NCBI GenBank assembly: GCA_004431415.1
Contig: QPMI01000095.1
Span: 248,001-312,000, forward strand
Length of the DNA stretch: 64,000 bases
Source: Cyanophora paradoxa
Taxonomy: Eukaryota > Glaucocystophyceae > Cyanophorales > Cyanophoraceae
Direction of reading: 5' to 3'
Shown here piece after piece: positions 26,026 through 36,756 of this stretch. The translations under genes were made by a program, and so were the position numbers. Numbering within the stretch: position 1 is the first letter of the stretch; every line of letters starts with the position of its first letter. The notes under the pieces are model-generated. The model searched no databases. It was not told the origin of the DNA and saw only the letters and a list, made by a program, of their open reading frames with translations.

Positions 26026-26695
26026 GCCCCCGCCCCGCGCGCCTGCGGCACCTGTACCGGATCTGCTTGTTTGACATCGATCGATCGAACCTGGCGCTCG
26101 CGGGGGCTGATCGTCACGCAATCTAAAGCAGTCACAGAGTCGTCTCAGATTTAGAGCCGACGTCGCCATCCGTCGGCGTCGGTATAACTTGACTTTAATT
26201 CGTCGGGTACAGCCCCGACCGAGGGAGGGTAACACCGCCCCGCGGGGACAGGGAGGGAGATGCCATGTTGCAAGTTGGAGGGGAGCTACGCCCGCGGCAC
26301 ATGTGATCACGCCGTGCGACGAGCTCAAGCCTCGCCGCTGCCTCGCGATCGGAGGCCCGGCTCATGATCAGCGGCTGTCATGATCGCACTGTACATGGCA
26401 CAATCCTTGTATAGTACGTATCATGGGACCGTCGGACCATGAATCGAGCAGGCTGGGCCCCGCGGGGCTCTGAGATTTGGAATTCAGTGCAGGCTTCAAG
26501 GCCTAGGCTCGGAACGCGTACGTGCGCAGACCGTCATGATCGATATCAGTCCGTCGGACCGGTACTGTGGGCCCGGCGTGGGGCCGGATCCGGATGCCCG
26601 GCTGCGGGGCCCAGGGCCAAAGGGCCAGGAAGCACTAGCTCTAGCTCTCAGAGTTTCGGGCTACGCGCGCGGGGGCTGGCCTGGCCTAGGCCTCC
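26026..26695. other. Intergenic interval between convergent Furry and PYROXD1 genes
   Basis: About 670 bp with lower GC at its left end. It contains several TCATGATC-type palindromes near 26360-26540 and no ORF with recognisable motifs. Both flanking genes end here, so 3' processing signals are expected, but I cannot single one out. Confidence 0.5.
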
Positions 26696-29085
26696 TCAGT
26701 CGAAATAGTCGTCGAGTTCAAAATGCGGATCCAAGAGGGCGTCGCCGAGGTGGCCGACGTCGAGGCCGCTGAGGGCGACGTTCTCGAGGGTCTCGGCGAG
26801 GTCCGCCGCGGAGTCGCCCGCGAGGAGGGCCCCGACGAGGCGCCCCTCCTTGAGGACGAGCTTGACGTACTCCTTGCCGGGGACGGTGCGGGTGCGGACC
26901 TCGACGGGCGCCTCCATGCCCTGCCCCTTGAAGCACCCCAGCAGCACCAGCTTGTGGCCCAGGAAGCGCGTCACGTGCCCTGCCCCCCCGCCCCGTCCGC
27001 GCAGGGCCCCCGCGGGCCCCGGGGCCGGGGCCGCACCGAAGAGCTCGAACTGGAGGCCCAGCACGGGGTCGTCCTCCCCCGCCCCCCTGCGCCCCTTCGG
27101 CGTCAGCCCGGCGCCCCGAGGGGGGCGGCCACGCGCCGGCCGCCCCGCGCACGCACCCCGCGCCGGCGTCGGCGGCCATGCAGTGGGCGGCGAAGGCGCC
27201 CATCTGCTTCGCCTGGCTCCAGAGGCGCATCTGGAACCAGAGCGGGCTGTTCGTCCAGGTGACGGTGCAGGCGTCCCCGGCGGCGTAGAGGCCGGGGGCC
27301 GAAGCGCGCATGCGGCGGTCCACGATCACGCCGCCGTCCGCCGCCCGCTCCACCGCCCCCGCCACGAACTCCGTGTTCGGCGCCACTGCCCCGCCTCCCG
27401 GTCGGCGCGTGCCGGCCCGCCGCGGCGGGTGGGGCGGGCGGGGCGGGCGGACCGCCGGTGGCGGAGACGAGGAGGTCGCAGGGGACGGTGTGGCCGTTGG
27501 AGAGGCGGGCGACGAGGCGCCAGGGGGGCCCCTCCCGCGCCGCCTCCCCCGCCAGGTCCCCGTGCTGCCCCCACACCGCCTCAGCCGCCCGGAGGGGCGC
27601 CCGGCGGGCGGCGGGCGGGCACGCACGGCATCGGGGGCGTGCGAGTCCCACAGGCGCTCGAGGCGGCAGCTGTACTCTACCCGCACCTGCCGCCGCGCCC
27701 GCCGCTCCGCCTCCGCCGCCGCCCGCCCGCCTCGCCCCGCAGCACCTCCGTCCAGCCGGGGCCCAGCGCGCCCGCGTAGGGCCGGGCGGGGCGGGGCGGG
27801 CGGGGCGGGCTCGCCCTGGGCGGGCGGGGCGGGCTCGTCGGGAGCGTCGGGGGGGGCGCCCTCGTGGAGGGTCTCGGCGCCGAGGAGGGCGACGCCGGCG
27901 GGGGGCGGGGCGGCCTCGGGCCCCTCCGCGAAGAGGAAGGGGAGGAAGAAGCGCGCCGCCTCCTCGTCCAGGAACTTGTTCCCGCTGCGCGCCCCCGCCT
28001 CAGCGGGGGGCGGAGGCGGGGGCGGCGGGGGGGCGGGGCGGGGCGCATGAAGGGCTTCTTGACGGCCCAGACGACCTCGACGCCCTCCAGCGCGCTCACG
28101 AGCTCCATGGCGATGCCGCCGTTGCCCACCACGAGCACCCGCCGCGCCTCCGCGATCCGCTCCCGCAGCCGCTGCCCCACCCCGTGCGCGTCGCGAGGGC
28201 CCGCCCCGAGCGGGCCGGGCCGGAAGGCAGGCCCACCTCGATCGTCTCCGTGTCCCGGATGCCGATGACGTTCGGACTTTTGTACAGCAGCTGCGCCCAT
28301 GCGCAAAACAGCCGATCGCGAAGTCAGCGGCGCCTATCACGTTGGCCCCGGCCCGGCCCAGCGTCGGCGCCAGCGCGCGGCGCTGGCCCGCGCTAGCTCT
28401 GAGCGCTCGCACCTTGGGACGGGCGCCAGTGGCTATCAAGAGTCGCTCGTAACCGATTTTCTTCCCATCAGAGCAAACAACAACCTGCGATCTGCGTTAC
28501 CCATGCATGCGCAGTGGGCACGAGCGTGCACGTGGGAATACTGGAGCTCGGGGGGCGCGGGGCCCCATCTGGCGGCACCTTGCCGGCAGTGTCGATGGAG
28601 CTCACGGCAGTGGCAAGGACTCTAACCTGTGACGCGGCCGGTGCCCGCCGACGACGGTCAACAGGCGGTAAGGAACTCGGGGACCTCGCAATGTTGGGAA
28701 GGGTTGTTCTCACACACGCACATTAGGCGCGATGTGCACGTGGTCCGCCTGGATCCGGACGCAGGTCTTCGACATCAAGGGAGGCACCGGCGCTGCAGCT
28801 GGCGCGCTGTGTGGACCGCACCGCATCTTCTTGGATTTGGAAGTCTTCGAGCGTCTTCGTCACGCGCTTCACGTCGCGCACGAGCTGCGCGCGGTCGGTC
28901 GACGTCAGATGAGCTCACCGTGTGAGCGCGCGGCGCGGTCGCGCCTTCAGTACAGGCGCGCCGGACACCACGCATATCGATCGCTCGTCCAGGTGTGCGA
29001 GCGTCTCGGCAGCAGTGACCGCGGTGATGCCGCCGCCGACGATCAAATAAGAGAACGAGAGCGGCGCGCCCTCCGGCGACGCCAT
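26696..29085 (-). CDS. PYROXD1: PYROXD1-like FAD/NAD(P)H disulfide oxidoreductase
   Basis: PYROXD1 is a nuclear/cytoplasmic flavoprotein oxidoreductase; the human protein protects the tRNA ligase complex. The start MASPEGAPLSFSYLIVGGG begins a Rossmann FAD site (VGGGITAVTAAETL). A second dinucleotide motif, RVLVVGNGGIAMELVSAL, is at about 28130-28080, followed by VVWAVKKPFM. Then come CDLLVSATG, NTEFVAG, and the FAD-binding APGLYAAGDACTVTW with NSPLWFQMRLWSQAKQMG (about 27300-27180), which is typical of PYROXD1. The C-terminus LVLLGCFKGQGME, GKEYVKLVLKEGRLVGALL and the terminal DDYFD match the family ending, including the final three residues. An upstream in-frame Met exists at 29130. The gene is multi-exon with C-rich introns. 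Confidence 0.9.
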
Positions 29086-29658
29086 GCCGCAACTGGAAGG
29101 GCTGCAACAGCGGCGGCGGGGGGCCAGCACAGCCCCGTGTTCCTGGAGTCCGCCGTCGAGACAGGGTACAAGCGACTTTCACCGCAAGCCCTAGCATTAG
29201 CCCTACCCCTCCTGCAGGTGCACCGTGCACGGTGCACCGTGCACAGCCTGGCAGTGCCGTGCGCGTTCGAGAGGGCGCACGACCCTAGCTCAGCACGTCG
29301 GCATGCAGCACGTCCTTATCACCGACCGAGAGCCTTTTCACATCTGCCGGAGAGCAAGCCAGCATCCTATGCGCAGTTAGCACCAGCTGCAGAGCGGCTC
29401 TACTTACAGATCGCTCCCACGCGCCGGGTTTTTCGCAGCTTGCAGAATAGAGCTGGAGGGGCGCTGTTGATGGCAGTGTAGGGCGCACCGCGTCCTTGCC
29501 TCCTGAACCGACGATCTCAAGACCAAGCTTGCCGCCGCCGACGGTCCCGCTGCCGCCGCGCTGCAGCCGCGGGGCTCCGGGCCCGCTTGTCCCCGGTGCG
29601 GCGTTGGTGTCTGGTTCGGCGTTCTGAACCTGGCCGCGCCCCGAGGTTAAGTTTTTGG
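29086..29658. promoter_or_regulatory. Divergent intergenic region between PYROXD1 and START genes
   Basis: About 570 bp between two divergent starts, so it should hold both promoters. A self-complementary direct repeat of the CACCGTGCACGGTG type runs at 29217-29244. No coding signal is convincing. Confidence 0.4.
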
Positions 29659-32632
29659 ATGATCCACTCGGCATCCGCGCCGGCGCTGGGCGGCTCGCCC
29701 TCCGCGAGGTCCGGGGCCTCGCCCCGGGGGACAAATAGCAACCAGGCCAGCGCGCGCAACTTTCGGCGCGCCTTGCACCACCTCCTCGCGAACACGCCGA
29801 GTCAGCACCGCCGGGGCGCCGCGACGCCGATCGCCCCTGATCCCCCCGCCGCAGCGCGCTCGCTCGACGTGGAGAGCAGCAGCTCCGAGGACGAGGATGC
29901 GGGGACGCTCCACGCGGCGGCGGGCCCGGGCGCGCCCCGACTCGCTGCGAGGCCGGCGGCCTCGCTCGAACTCGAAACCATCGAGAAGCGCAACCGCATC
30001 CCAGACCTCGGCGCCAAGGCGGCTCGGCGAGAGCCCGTCGAGGTCGACGTCATGTCGAGTTTGCGATACGGCGCCGCGACCCTTCGCTTCATCGAGAAGG
30101 TGCGCCGGCGCCGGAACGGCTGTGCGCACGGGAGCCCGAAGTGCGCCGTTCGCGCCGACGCGATTGCAGGACGGGCGGCGGCTCCTGTTCGCGGTGCGCC
30201 GGTCGGCTCGCGGGGCGGGGGTGCGGGGCCGAGGGGGCGGGCAGGACGACGTGGCAGCGGCGCTGGACTCGCCGCCTCTGGCGCAGGGGGACCGGCGGCG
30301 GAGCTGCCTGGAGGCCTCGTTCCTCGTGCGGCCGGGCGCGGGGCTGGGCGTCGCGGAGGCGGGGCGGGGCCGGGAGCCGGTCCTCGTCAAGGCGGCCGTC
30401 ACCGACGAGCTCGGCCTCTTCCTCCTCACCCTCCGCAGCCGCCTCGCCTGGGCCAGGCCCGCCCCGCCCCGCCCCCGCCCCCCGCCCCCCACCCCGCCGG
30501 GCGACGGGGTGCGTGCAGGGAGTTCTACTCGTGGGGGTGCGCGTTCCTGCGGCGGGAGGAGCAGGCGGGCCACGGGAAGAGCGAGAACAGCGCGGCGGAC
30601 ATCTTCGCGTGGCTCTACCGCCGCGACCTCGACCGCCAGGCCGAGGCCGCCCAGAAGCTCGCCCGCGCCCAGGCCGCCGCCCCCGGGCCCCGCCGCCCCC
30701 GCGCTGGCGAGGAGGAGGGGGGCGGGGGCGGGGGCGAGGGGGAGGGGGAGGGGGAGGAGGGGCGCCCCTTCTCGCAGCTGATCCTCCAGGCGGCGCCCCC
30801 GCCGCCGGCCACCAAGGAGGACACGCGGCGCCTCGTCGAGGGCCGCATCGTGCGCGCCGCCGCGCACGCCCTCCAGCAGCTCCGCGACCTCCACGTGGAG
30901 AAGGGCGGCCAGTGGCGCCTCCTCGGCGCCCACCAGAACGTCATGCGCCACGTGCGCGCCGACGCGCCCCGCCCGCCCATCTACCGCGCCTCCGTCACCC
31001 TCCCCGCCCCCGTCCGTCCGCCCCCTCCCCGCCCCCCGCCCGCCCCCTCACCCGACCCCGCAGCCGCACCTCGTCGCCAACTTCGTGTGGGACACGGGGC
31101 GCCGCGCGGCGTGGGTAGGCGGCCCGAGGGCAGGTCGGTGGCGGGGCGGTGTGGCTGAGGAGGGGGGGGGCGGGGGGCAGGACGCGCTGGTGCACCGGGT
31201 GACCGTCGTCTCCGAGCTCGATCGCTTGTGCAAGGTGGAGCGTCTCGAGGAGAACCGCATCCTCCCCGCGTCCGCCCCGTTCCGCCTCCCGCCCGCCCCC
31301 CGCCGAGCCCCCGCAGGCACCTCCCCTTTGACTACTGCTACGTCGTCTCCGCGAGCTACAGCGCCTTCGAGCGCACCTACGCCCTCGCCGCCCGCTCTGT
31401 CCGCCCCCACGCCGCCCTTCCTCCGGCCCCCGCCTCACCGCCGGCGCCGCCCGCGCAGTGCGAGCACCCGAACGTGCGGCCGCACCCGAACTACGTGCGC
31501 GATGCGGCGCCGGGGCTCGCCTCGCAGCGCGCCGACGCCGCGCAGACGCGGTGCAATATGCTCTGCGTCGGCTACGTTGTTGCTCTCGTGAAGAAGGGCG
31601 TCTCCCAGCTGACGGCGTATTACCAGAGCGCGCCCCGCCCCGCACGCCCCGCGCCGGCGCGCCGCCGCTGAGGGGGCGGGGCAGTCGAGTACCGGGGCGT
31701 GCTGAACAAGGTCATGGAGGAGACGCTCCACGCCGGCCGCCTCCAGGCCCTCATCAGCGCGCCCCGCCTCGCCCCGTCCCGGCCCGCCTGCCCCGCGCTG
31801 AGCGGGGCGCAGCGCTGCGGGACTCGATCCGGGCGGAGGTCGTCTCGGGGTCGGCGCCCCGCTCGCTCCCCTTCCAGCGCAACGCCGTTGGGGACGTGCA
31901 GAGCGGGCTCGTGCGCACCAAGCCGGGCGCCCGCAGCCTCGTCGCCGTCGCGCGCCTCACGAAGGTCTTATCCAAGTGGAAGCGCGTGCGAACAGCCCCG
32001 CCCCGCCCCAGCCCCGCCCCCGGTTGGCGCCCAAGGCCCCGCAGACGGCGGCGGAGAAGGGGGAGGAGGGGGGCGGGGAGGGGGAGGCGCGGGAGGGGAA
32101 GGAGCTCGCCTTCGCGATCGCCCCGGGGCAGTCCGACGGGGAGCGCGGGGCGGGGCCCTCGCTCCCGCCCATCCCGGGGGCGGCGGGGCCGGGGCCGGGG
32201 GCCGGGGGGGCGGGGTCCGCGGCGTCGGGCTCGTCGCGGCTGCAGCGGCAGCGCTCCCTCCGCATCGAGGTGCGGCGCCCGTGGCCCCTCCCCCCCTCCC
32301 CCCCTCCCTCCCCGGTGCTGACGCCCCACAGACGCTCATCGACGCCTTCGAGGCGAGCGCCGCCTCCCCCGCGCCCACCGACCCGCCCTGTGCCCCCGCC
32401 CCGCCCGCCCGCCCGACTGCCCCGCGGCGTCTCACCCCCGCCCACGCGCAGCAGCTCGCCCTCGCCCACTGCCCTCCCGCCCCTCCGCCGCCTCTCCAAG
32501 CGCGGCCTCCCCGACCTGCGCCCCTCAGCCCGCTCCCCGTCCGCCCGCTCGCCCTCGGCGCGCTCGCCCTCAGCGCGATCGCCCTCGGCGCGCTCGCCAG
32601 AGCCGCTGCGATCCATCAGCAGCCTCGCCTAG
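29659..32632 (+). CDS. START-like lipid-binding domain protein
   Basis: The proposed start at 29659 gives MIHSASAPALGGSPSARSG, a Ser/Ala-rich leader with an acidic SSSSEDEDAG block. Central exons include EFYSWGCAFLRREEQAGHG (30.52 kb) and a long helical region, DIFAWLYRRDLDRQAEAAQK. From 30.83 kb a START-like pattern appears: GGQWRLLGAHQNVM, HLVANFVWDTGRRAAW, then ALVHRVTVVSELDRLCKVE (31.19 kb), FDYCYVVSASYSAFERTYAL (31.33 kb) and EHPNVRPHPNYVRD (31.46 kb), the usual order of strands ending in a VRx motif. The tail carries repeated ARSPS units. START domains bind lipids or sterols; the ligand is not predictable here. The assignment rests on pattern order and is moderate. Confidence 0.5.
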
Positions 32633-32902
32633 CCGCGCCCCAGCGACTTCACCCCTCCTCCACCGCTGCCCCGCCCACCCCCCTTCTTCCACCTCTGCAC
32701 AGTATCTGCTTCTGCGCGATAGATGCCTGCAGGATTTTTCAACATAGTGCATAGTGTGCTCTGATCTCTTCCTAGTGCACAGTGTGATTCTGTTAACAGT
32801 GTTCTTTTTCAACGCTCTCCGCGCGCCTTCTCCGTCACGGCGTCGGCCGGGCCCTGCCTGTGCGCGTGCGGGGGTCTCGGGCGCGGTCTGGGGGCCGGCG
32901 CC

Positions 32903-34144
32903 TTAGTCGGAGGCGGGTTCGACGGAGGCGGCGCCGGCGGCAAGGACGGCGTCGGCCCACGCGGCCGGCAGGCACGCGAGGAGGCGCGGGGCGGCCGCCC
33001 CGGGGCCGACCGCTTTGCTGCGGGCGGGCCCTCGGCGGGGCGCGCGAGGCGGGGGCCGGGGCGCACCGGAGGAAGGGCTCGGGGCTCGCCAGCGCCTCCA
33101 GCACGGCGCCGGCGACGAGGCGCGGGTCGGCGGCCCCGGCCTCTGAGCGGGCGCAGAACGCGAGGGAGCGCCGGAGGGCGTCGTGGTACGGCTCCGGCGA
33201 GCGGGCGATCGCCTGGCGCCAGCTGAAGGAGACGTACTCCGCGTTCACGAGGCCGGACCTCGTCCACCCTGCCGCCCCGCTCGGGGCCGCCTCCGGGCCG
33301 GGGGCCGGGGCGCCGGGGCGCACCGGGCTCGACGACGGAGACGCGCACGCCGAGGGGCGCCACCTCCCGCCGCAGCGCGTCCGCCAGCCCCTCCACAGCG
33401 AACTTCGTCGCCGCGTAGCTGCACCCCGCTCAGCCTGGCAGCCGGGCCGCCCGCCCCGGCGCCGGCGCCACGCGGGGTGGGACACGGCGTGCCATCCTAG
33501 CCGGAGAAGAAGGAGCTCGCGATTAGGCCGGCGCCGGAGGAGATGAACACGACGCGGCCCTTGCTCTCGCGCAGCTGCGGCAGAAGCTCCTGCGTCACGG
33601 CCATTACCCCAAGGACGTTCACTGCAGTCATGATCAGCATGCGCAGAGTTCGAGAGGGGCTCGCGCTGCGAGCTGGACGCGTGGTCCAGCTAGCGCTATG
33701 GCTGAGAGTTGCAAAACAGGTGCACAGCGCGCCGTCAACCATGCGCTTGAGCTCCTCGAACGGCATCGTTTCCAGGGGGCCAACAAGGCTCCAGCCAGCG
33801 TTGTTGACCAAGCCGATGCGGCCGCCCCCGGCGATCGCCGCAACCTTGACGGGAAGCTCCCGCACGTGCTGCAGCCCCCCCGCGCGCGCACTCGCCCTCT
33901 CAGGGCGCACAGGCGGGGCCGGGCGTTCGGCGCGCGCGCCTGCTCGTTCGTGACGTCGAGGATGACCGGGTGCATTCGGGGCGAGCCACGGGCTGTGAGC
34001 CTGTCCGCATCGATCTGCTTGCGTACGCCGGCTTGCTGTGAGCCTGTCCGCATCGATCTGCAGCGCCGTTGCCTCGCCGATCCCCGACGAGCAACCGGTC
34101 ACTACAACCGTGTACGGCGCCTCGTGCGACGGCCCGCCGCCCAT
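32903..34144 (-). CDS. Short-chain dehydrogenase/reductase (classical SDR)
   Basis: An NAD(P)-dependent oxidoreductase of the classical SDR type. The start MGGGPSHEAPYTVVVTGCSS leads into the cofactor motif TGCSSGIG. The structural NNAG motif is in IGLVNNAGWSLVGPLETMPF (about 33820), followed by NVLGVMAVTQELLPQLRESK and the catalytic Ser region GRVVFISSGAGLIAS (about 33540). After a C-rich intron near 33430-33490 the active-site YxxxK exon continues as TKFAVEGLADALRREVAPLG and VRVSVVEPG. The last exon ends AASVEPASD at 32903. The fold and cofactor type are clear; the substrate is not. A 27-bp direct repeat at 33992-34018 and 34035-34061 lies in the region of an early intron. Confidence 0.85.
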
Positions 34145-34262
34145 CTGGTGGCTGACGTTTCGCCAGGCGGGGTAAAGGCTTCAATTGGGCTGTACGGGGT
34201 ACGAAGCCGTGTCGGCCTTATCCTCCTCCAGCGGGCGCAACCCCATTGTTCGTCTGCAGGAG

Positions 34263-36264
34263 ATGGTTGCAACGCACAAACCGTTCGCTGACGAGCGGAC
34301 AGCCCACATCTCCTGCCCCGAAGGCCAGGTGCGCGCTGTCAGTTGTGTAACTGCAGCTGCCGCCGCGGGCCGGGCTTCGACATGATTCTGCGCTCCGCAA
34401 TCCGTTTTCGACGCCGTTCGATGCCGAAATGTTTCGGATCTAGACCAGAACATCGCCGAGAGTCGTGTCAGCTGCCGAACGCCTAACGCCGAACGCCTGA
34501 CGATTCGGGCCGGGCTCAGGTGGTGGCGAGCGTGTCAGTTTTGTACGGCACTTGGGATGGCCCTGGTCACCACGTACGTGCCCCGGCCGGCGGCCTCGCG
34601 GGGCGCGACCCTCGGCGAGGATCGAAGGGGCGGCGCCCGGCGCTCACCGAGTGGGCGGGTGCAGGTGCTGAGTCGGAAGGAGGTTGACGCGAAGGCATCG
34701 AAAACGGTGCCGGGGAACGTCGAAAACGCCTCTTGAGTGATCTGCTCAAGCTTGTGCAGGTGGCGGAGAAGTGCGTGGGGGAGTCGAGGTGCGAGTTCGA
34801 CGTGGACCTCGAGTCGCTGGGCCTGAGCGCGGCGGAGGACCCGGCGCCGGGCGAGGCGAAGCACCTTGGAGGCGACTACACGTGCGCGGCGCCGACGGAG
34901 CTGGCGCCCGTGGCGGAGTCGAGCTTCGCGCTGCTGCAGTGCGGCCCCGGGGAGGCCCTCGTCGATTTGGATCTCCGCTTGGTCCCCCTCCCCACCTCCG
35001 CCGCCGGCGCCCTCGCGGGGCGCGCGGCGGGGGCGGCGGAGGCGCTGGGGGGGCACTCGGGGGCGGTGAGCGGGCACGTCGCGGAGGGCTGCCTCGGCAA
35101 GCAGCTCTGCGCCGTCCTCGTCGACACGCGCCTCGGGCTCGGCCTCGCCCGCGACCCCCTCCCCGGCCTCCCCAAGGCCCTCGCCGGCTCCTTCCTCTGC
35201 GGCCCCGCCCCCGGTGCCCCCGCCCCGCCCTCGGCGCGCCCCGCGTGCAGCTGAGGCGGGGCGGGCAGAGGCGAGCGGGGGCTACGAGCCCGTCGAGTGG
35301 CCGAGCCTCTCGGCCGACAGCTCCCCCGAGGCCGCCGAGCCCGAGGAGCCCGAGCCCGAGGAGCCCGAGCCCGAGCCTAAGAGCGAGGAAGAGGCGGAGG
35401 CGGAGGCTGAGGCCGAGGCCGAGGCCGAGGCGCCGAGCGCGGCGGCCGCCTCCAAGCCGTCCTCCACCACCTTCGACGCCGCCCTCGGTCCGCCCCGCCC
35501 CGCCCCTCTCCCGCGGCGGGCCCACGCGGGGGCCCGGGCTCCGGCAGCGGGGGCGAAGGCGGAGGGGGGGGCTCGGGAGCTGGTGTGCGTGGGCGAGGAG
35601 GGCGGCTTCCTGGAGGCGTGCGCCTGCGCGAAGGGCGCGGGGGGCACCGTGCGGACCGTCTCCGTCTCCTCGGCGGCCCTCATCGCCCCCGACGGCCGCG
35701 CCGCCGACGCCACCGCCCAGCTCGCCGTGCGCCCGCCTCGCCCCAGCCTGACCCCCCCGTGGAGCGGGCGGGGCCGCCCTCTCACCGCCCGCGGCGCAGC
35801 GCGAGTGCGACGGTGACGCGAACGTGCGCTCCACCCCGCGCCGCCTGCGCCGCCCCTCGGGACAGGGCCTGACGGTGCGCGCCGGCAGTGCAACGTCTTC
35901 GTCTCCCGCTCGCTCTTGCGACTGGTCGACCCCGGTGCCCCGCCCCGCCCCGCTTCCCTGCCGCCCCGCGCGCCGTCGCCTCGCGTGACGCCGCGCAGCG
36001 CCGGACGCCGGCCCCGCGGCGGTGCGCACGCTCGTCGTCAAGGCCGACTGCGGTGTCCCCGGCCCCGTCGCAGCCCGGCGCCCTGTGCCTGACGCGGGGG
36101 CAGGCCCCGGGGAGGCGGCGGGGCGGGGGCGTGGGACTTCGGGGAGGCGCTGGCGGCGGAGGAGGGCTGGGAGGCCCTCGCGGCCGCCGGCGACGAGGCC
36201 GGCCCCGGCCCCCTCGACGCCCTCGACGACGCCCCCGACGCCGACCTCCCGCCCCTCCTCTAGG
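34263..36264 (+). CDS. SUEL-type galactose/rhamnose-binding lectin-like protein with about three lectin domains
   Basis: The exons show repeated Gal_Lectin (SUEL) patterns. Domain 1: HISCPEGQ (about 34310), VVASVSVLYGTWD (about 34522), then EKCVGESRCEFDVDLESLG, DPAPGEAKHLGGDYTCA (34763-34890). Domain 2: ESSFALLQCGPGEALVDLDL and CLGKQLCAVLVDTRLG, DPLPGLPKALAGSFLCG (34920-35205). Domain 3, more divergent: VGEEGGFLEACACAKG (35590), RECDGDANVRSTP (35808), a QCNVFVSRSLL strand and RTLVVKADCG (36022). An acidic Glu/Pro/Ala linker lies between domains 2 and 3. The end is acidic, ALDDAPDADLPPLL. The Cys pattern C-G-C-DP-G-K-L-Y-C defines the family. I see no clear signal peptide; the start at 34263 is the first in-frame ATG and may not be the true one. 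Confidence 0.62.
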
Positions 36265-36756
36265 CCCCGCCCGCCCCCGCGCGCGCCGGGCGCCCGCGGC
36301 CACGGCGCCGCGCCGGCCGTCCCGCCCATGGCCACGCGCAACGTTGCCGGGCCCGGGCGCCCGCGCACGACCGCGCGCTGCTCCATATGCATGCACATGC
36401 ATATGTCATGCATATATATGGCCGTAGCTGCAGTACGTATACGTACGAGTCCGACGGTCCGTACCGACGACTGGCTCCGAAAATCATTCGGCCCAAACTC
36501 AACGGGGGGCCGGGTACGCGTACACGAGCTGCATCCGATCCAGCCTGTCGACGTGTCCCCTGTCCCTTCAGCTCGGGTCTAGTACGCAGCTGTACCGTAG
36601 TACGCTTCGCGCAGATCCAACGCAGCAAGATCCAGCTCACTTTCACGCTCCGAGTTCAGCGTGGCCGCCTTCCCCTCGTGACGCGCAGGCAGACGTCGAT
36701 CAGCAGGAGCCGGGGATGCGTCGGGAGCGTTGATCACGTCTTAACAAGCGCTTGAG
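36265..36756. promoter_or_regulatory. Intergenic region upstream of the NACHT-TPR gene
   Basis: About 490 bp. It contains ATGCATATGCATG-like palindromes and a TATATATGG element near 36413, and a TACGTATACGTACG palindrome near 36434. There is no coding signal. It should hold the promoter of the downstream gene. Confidence 0.4.
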
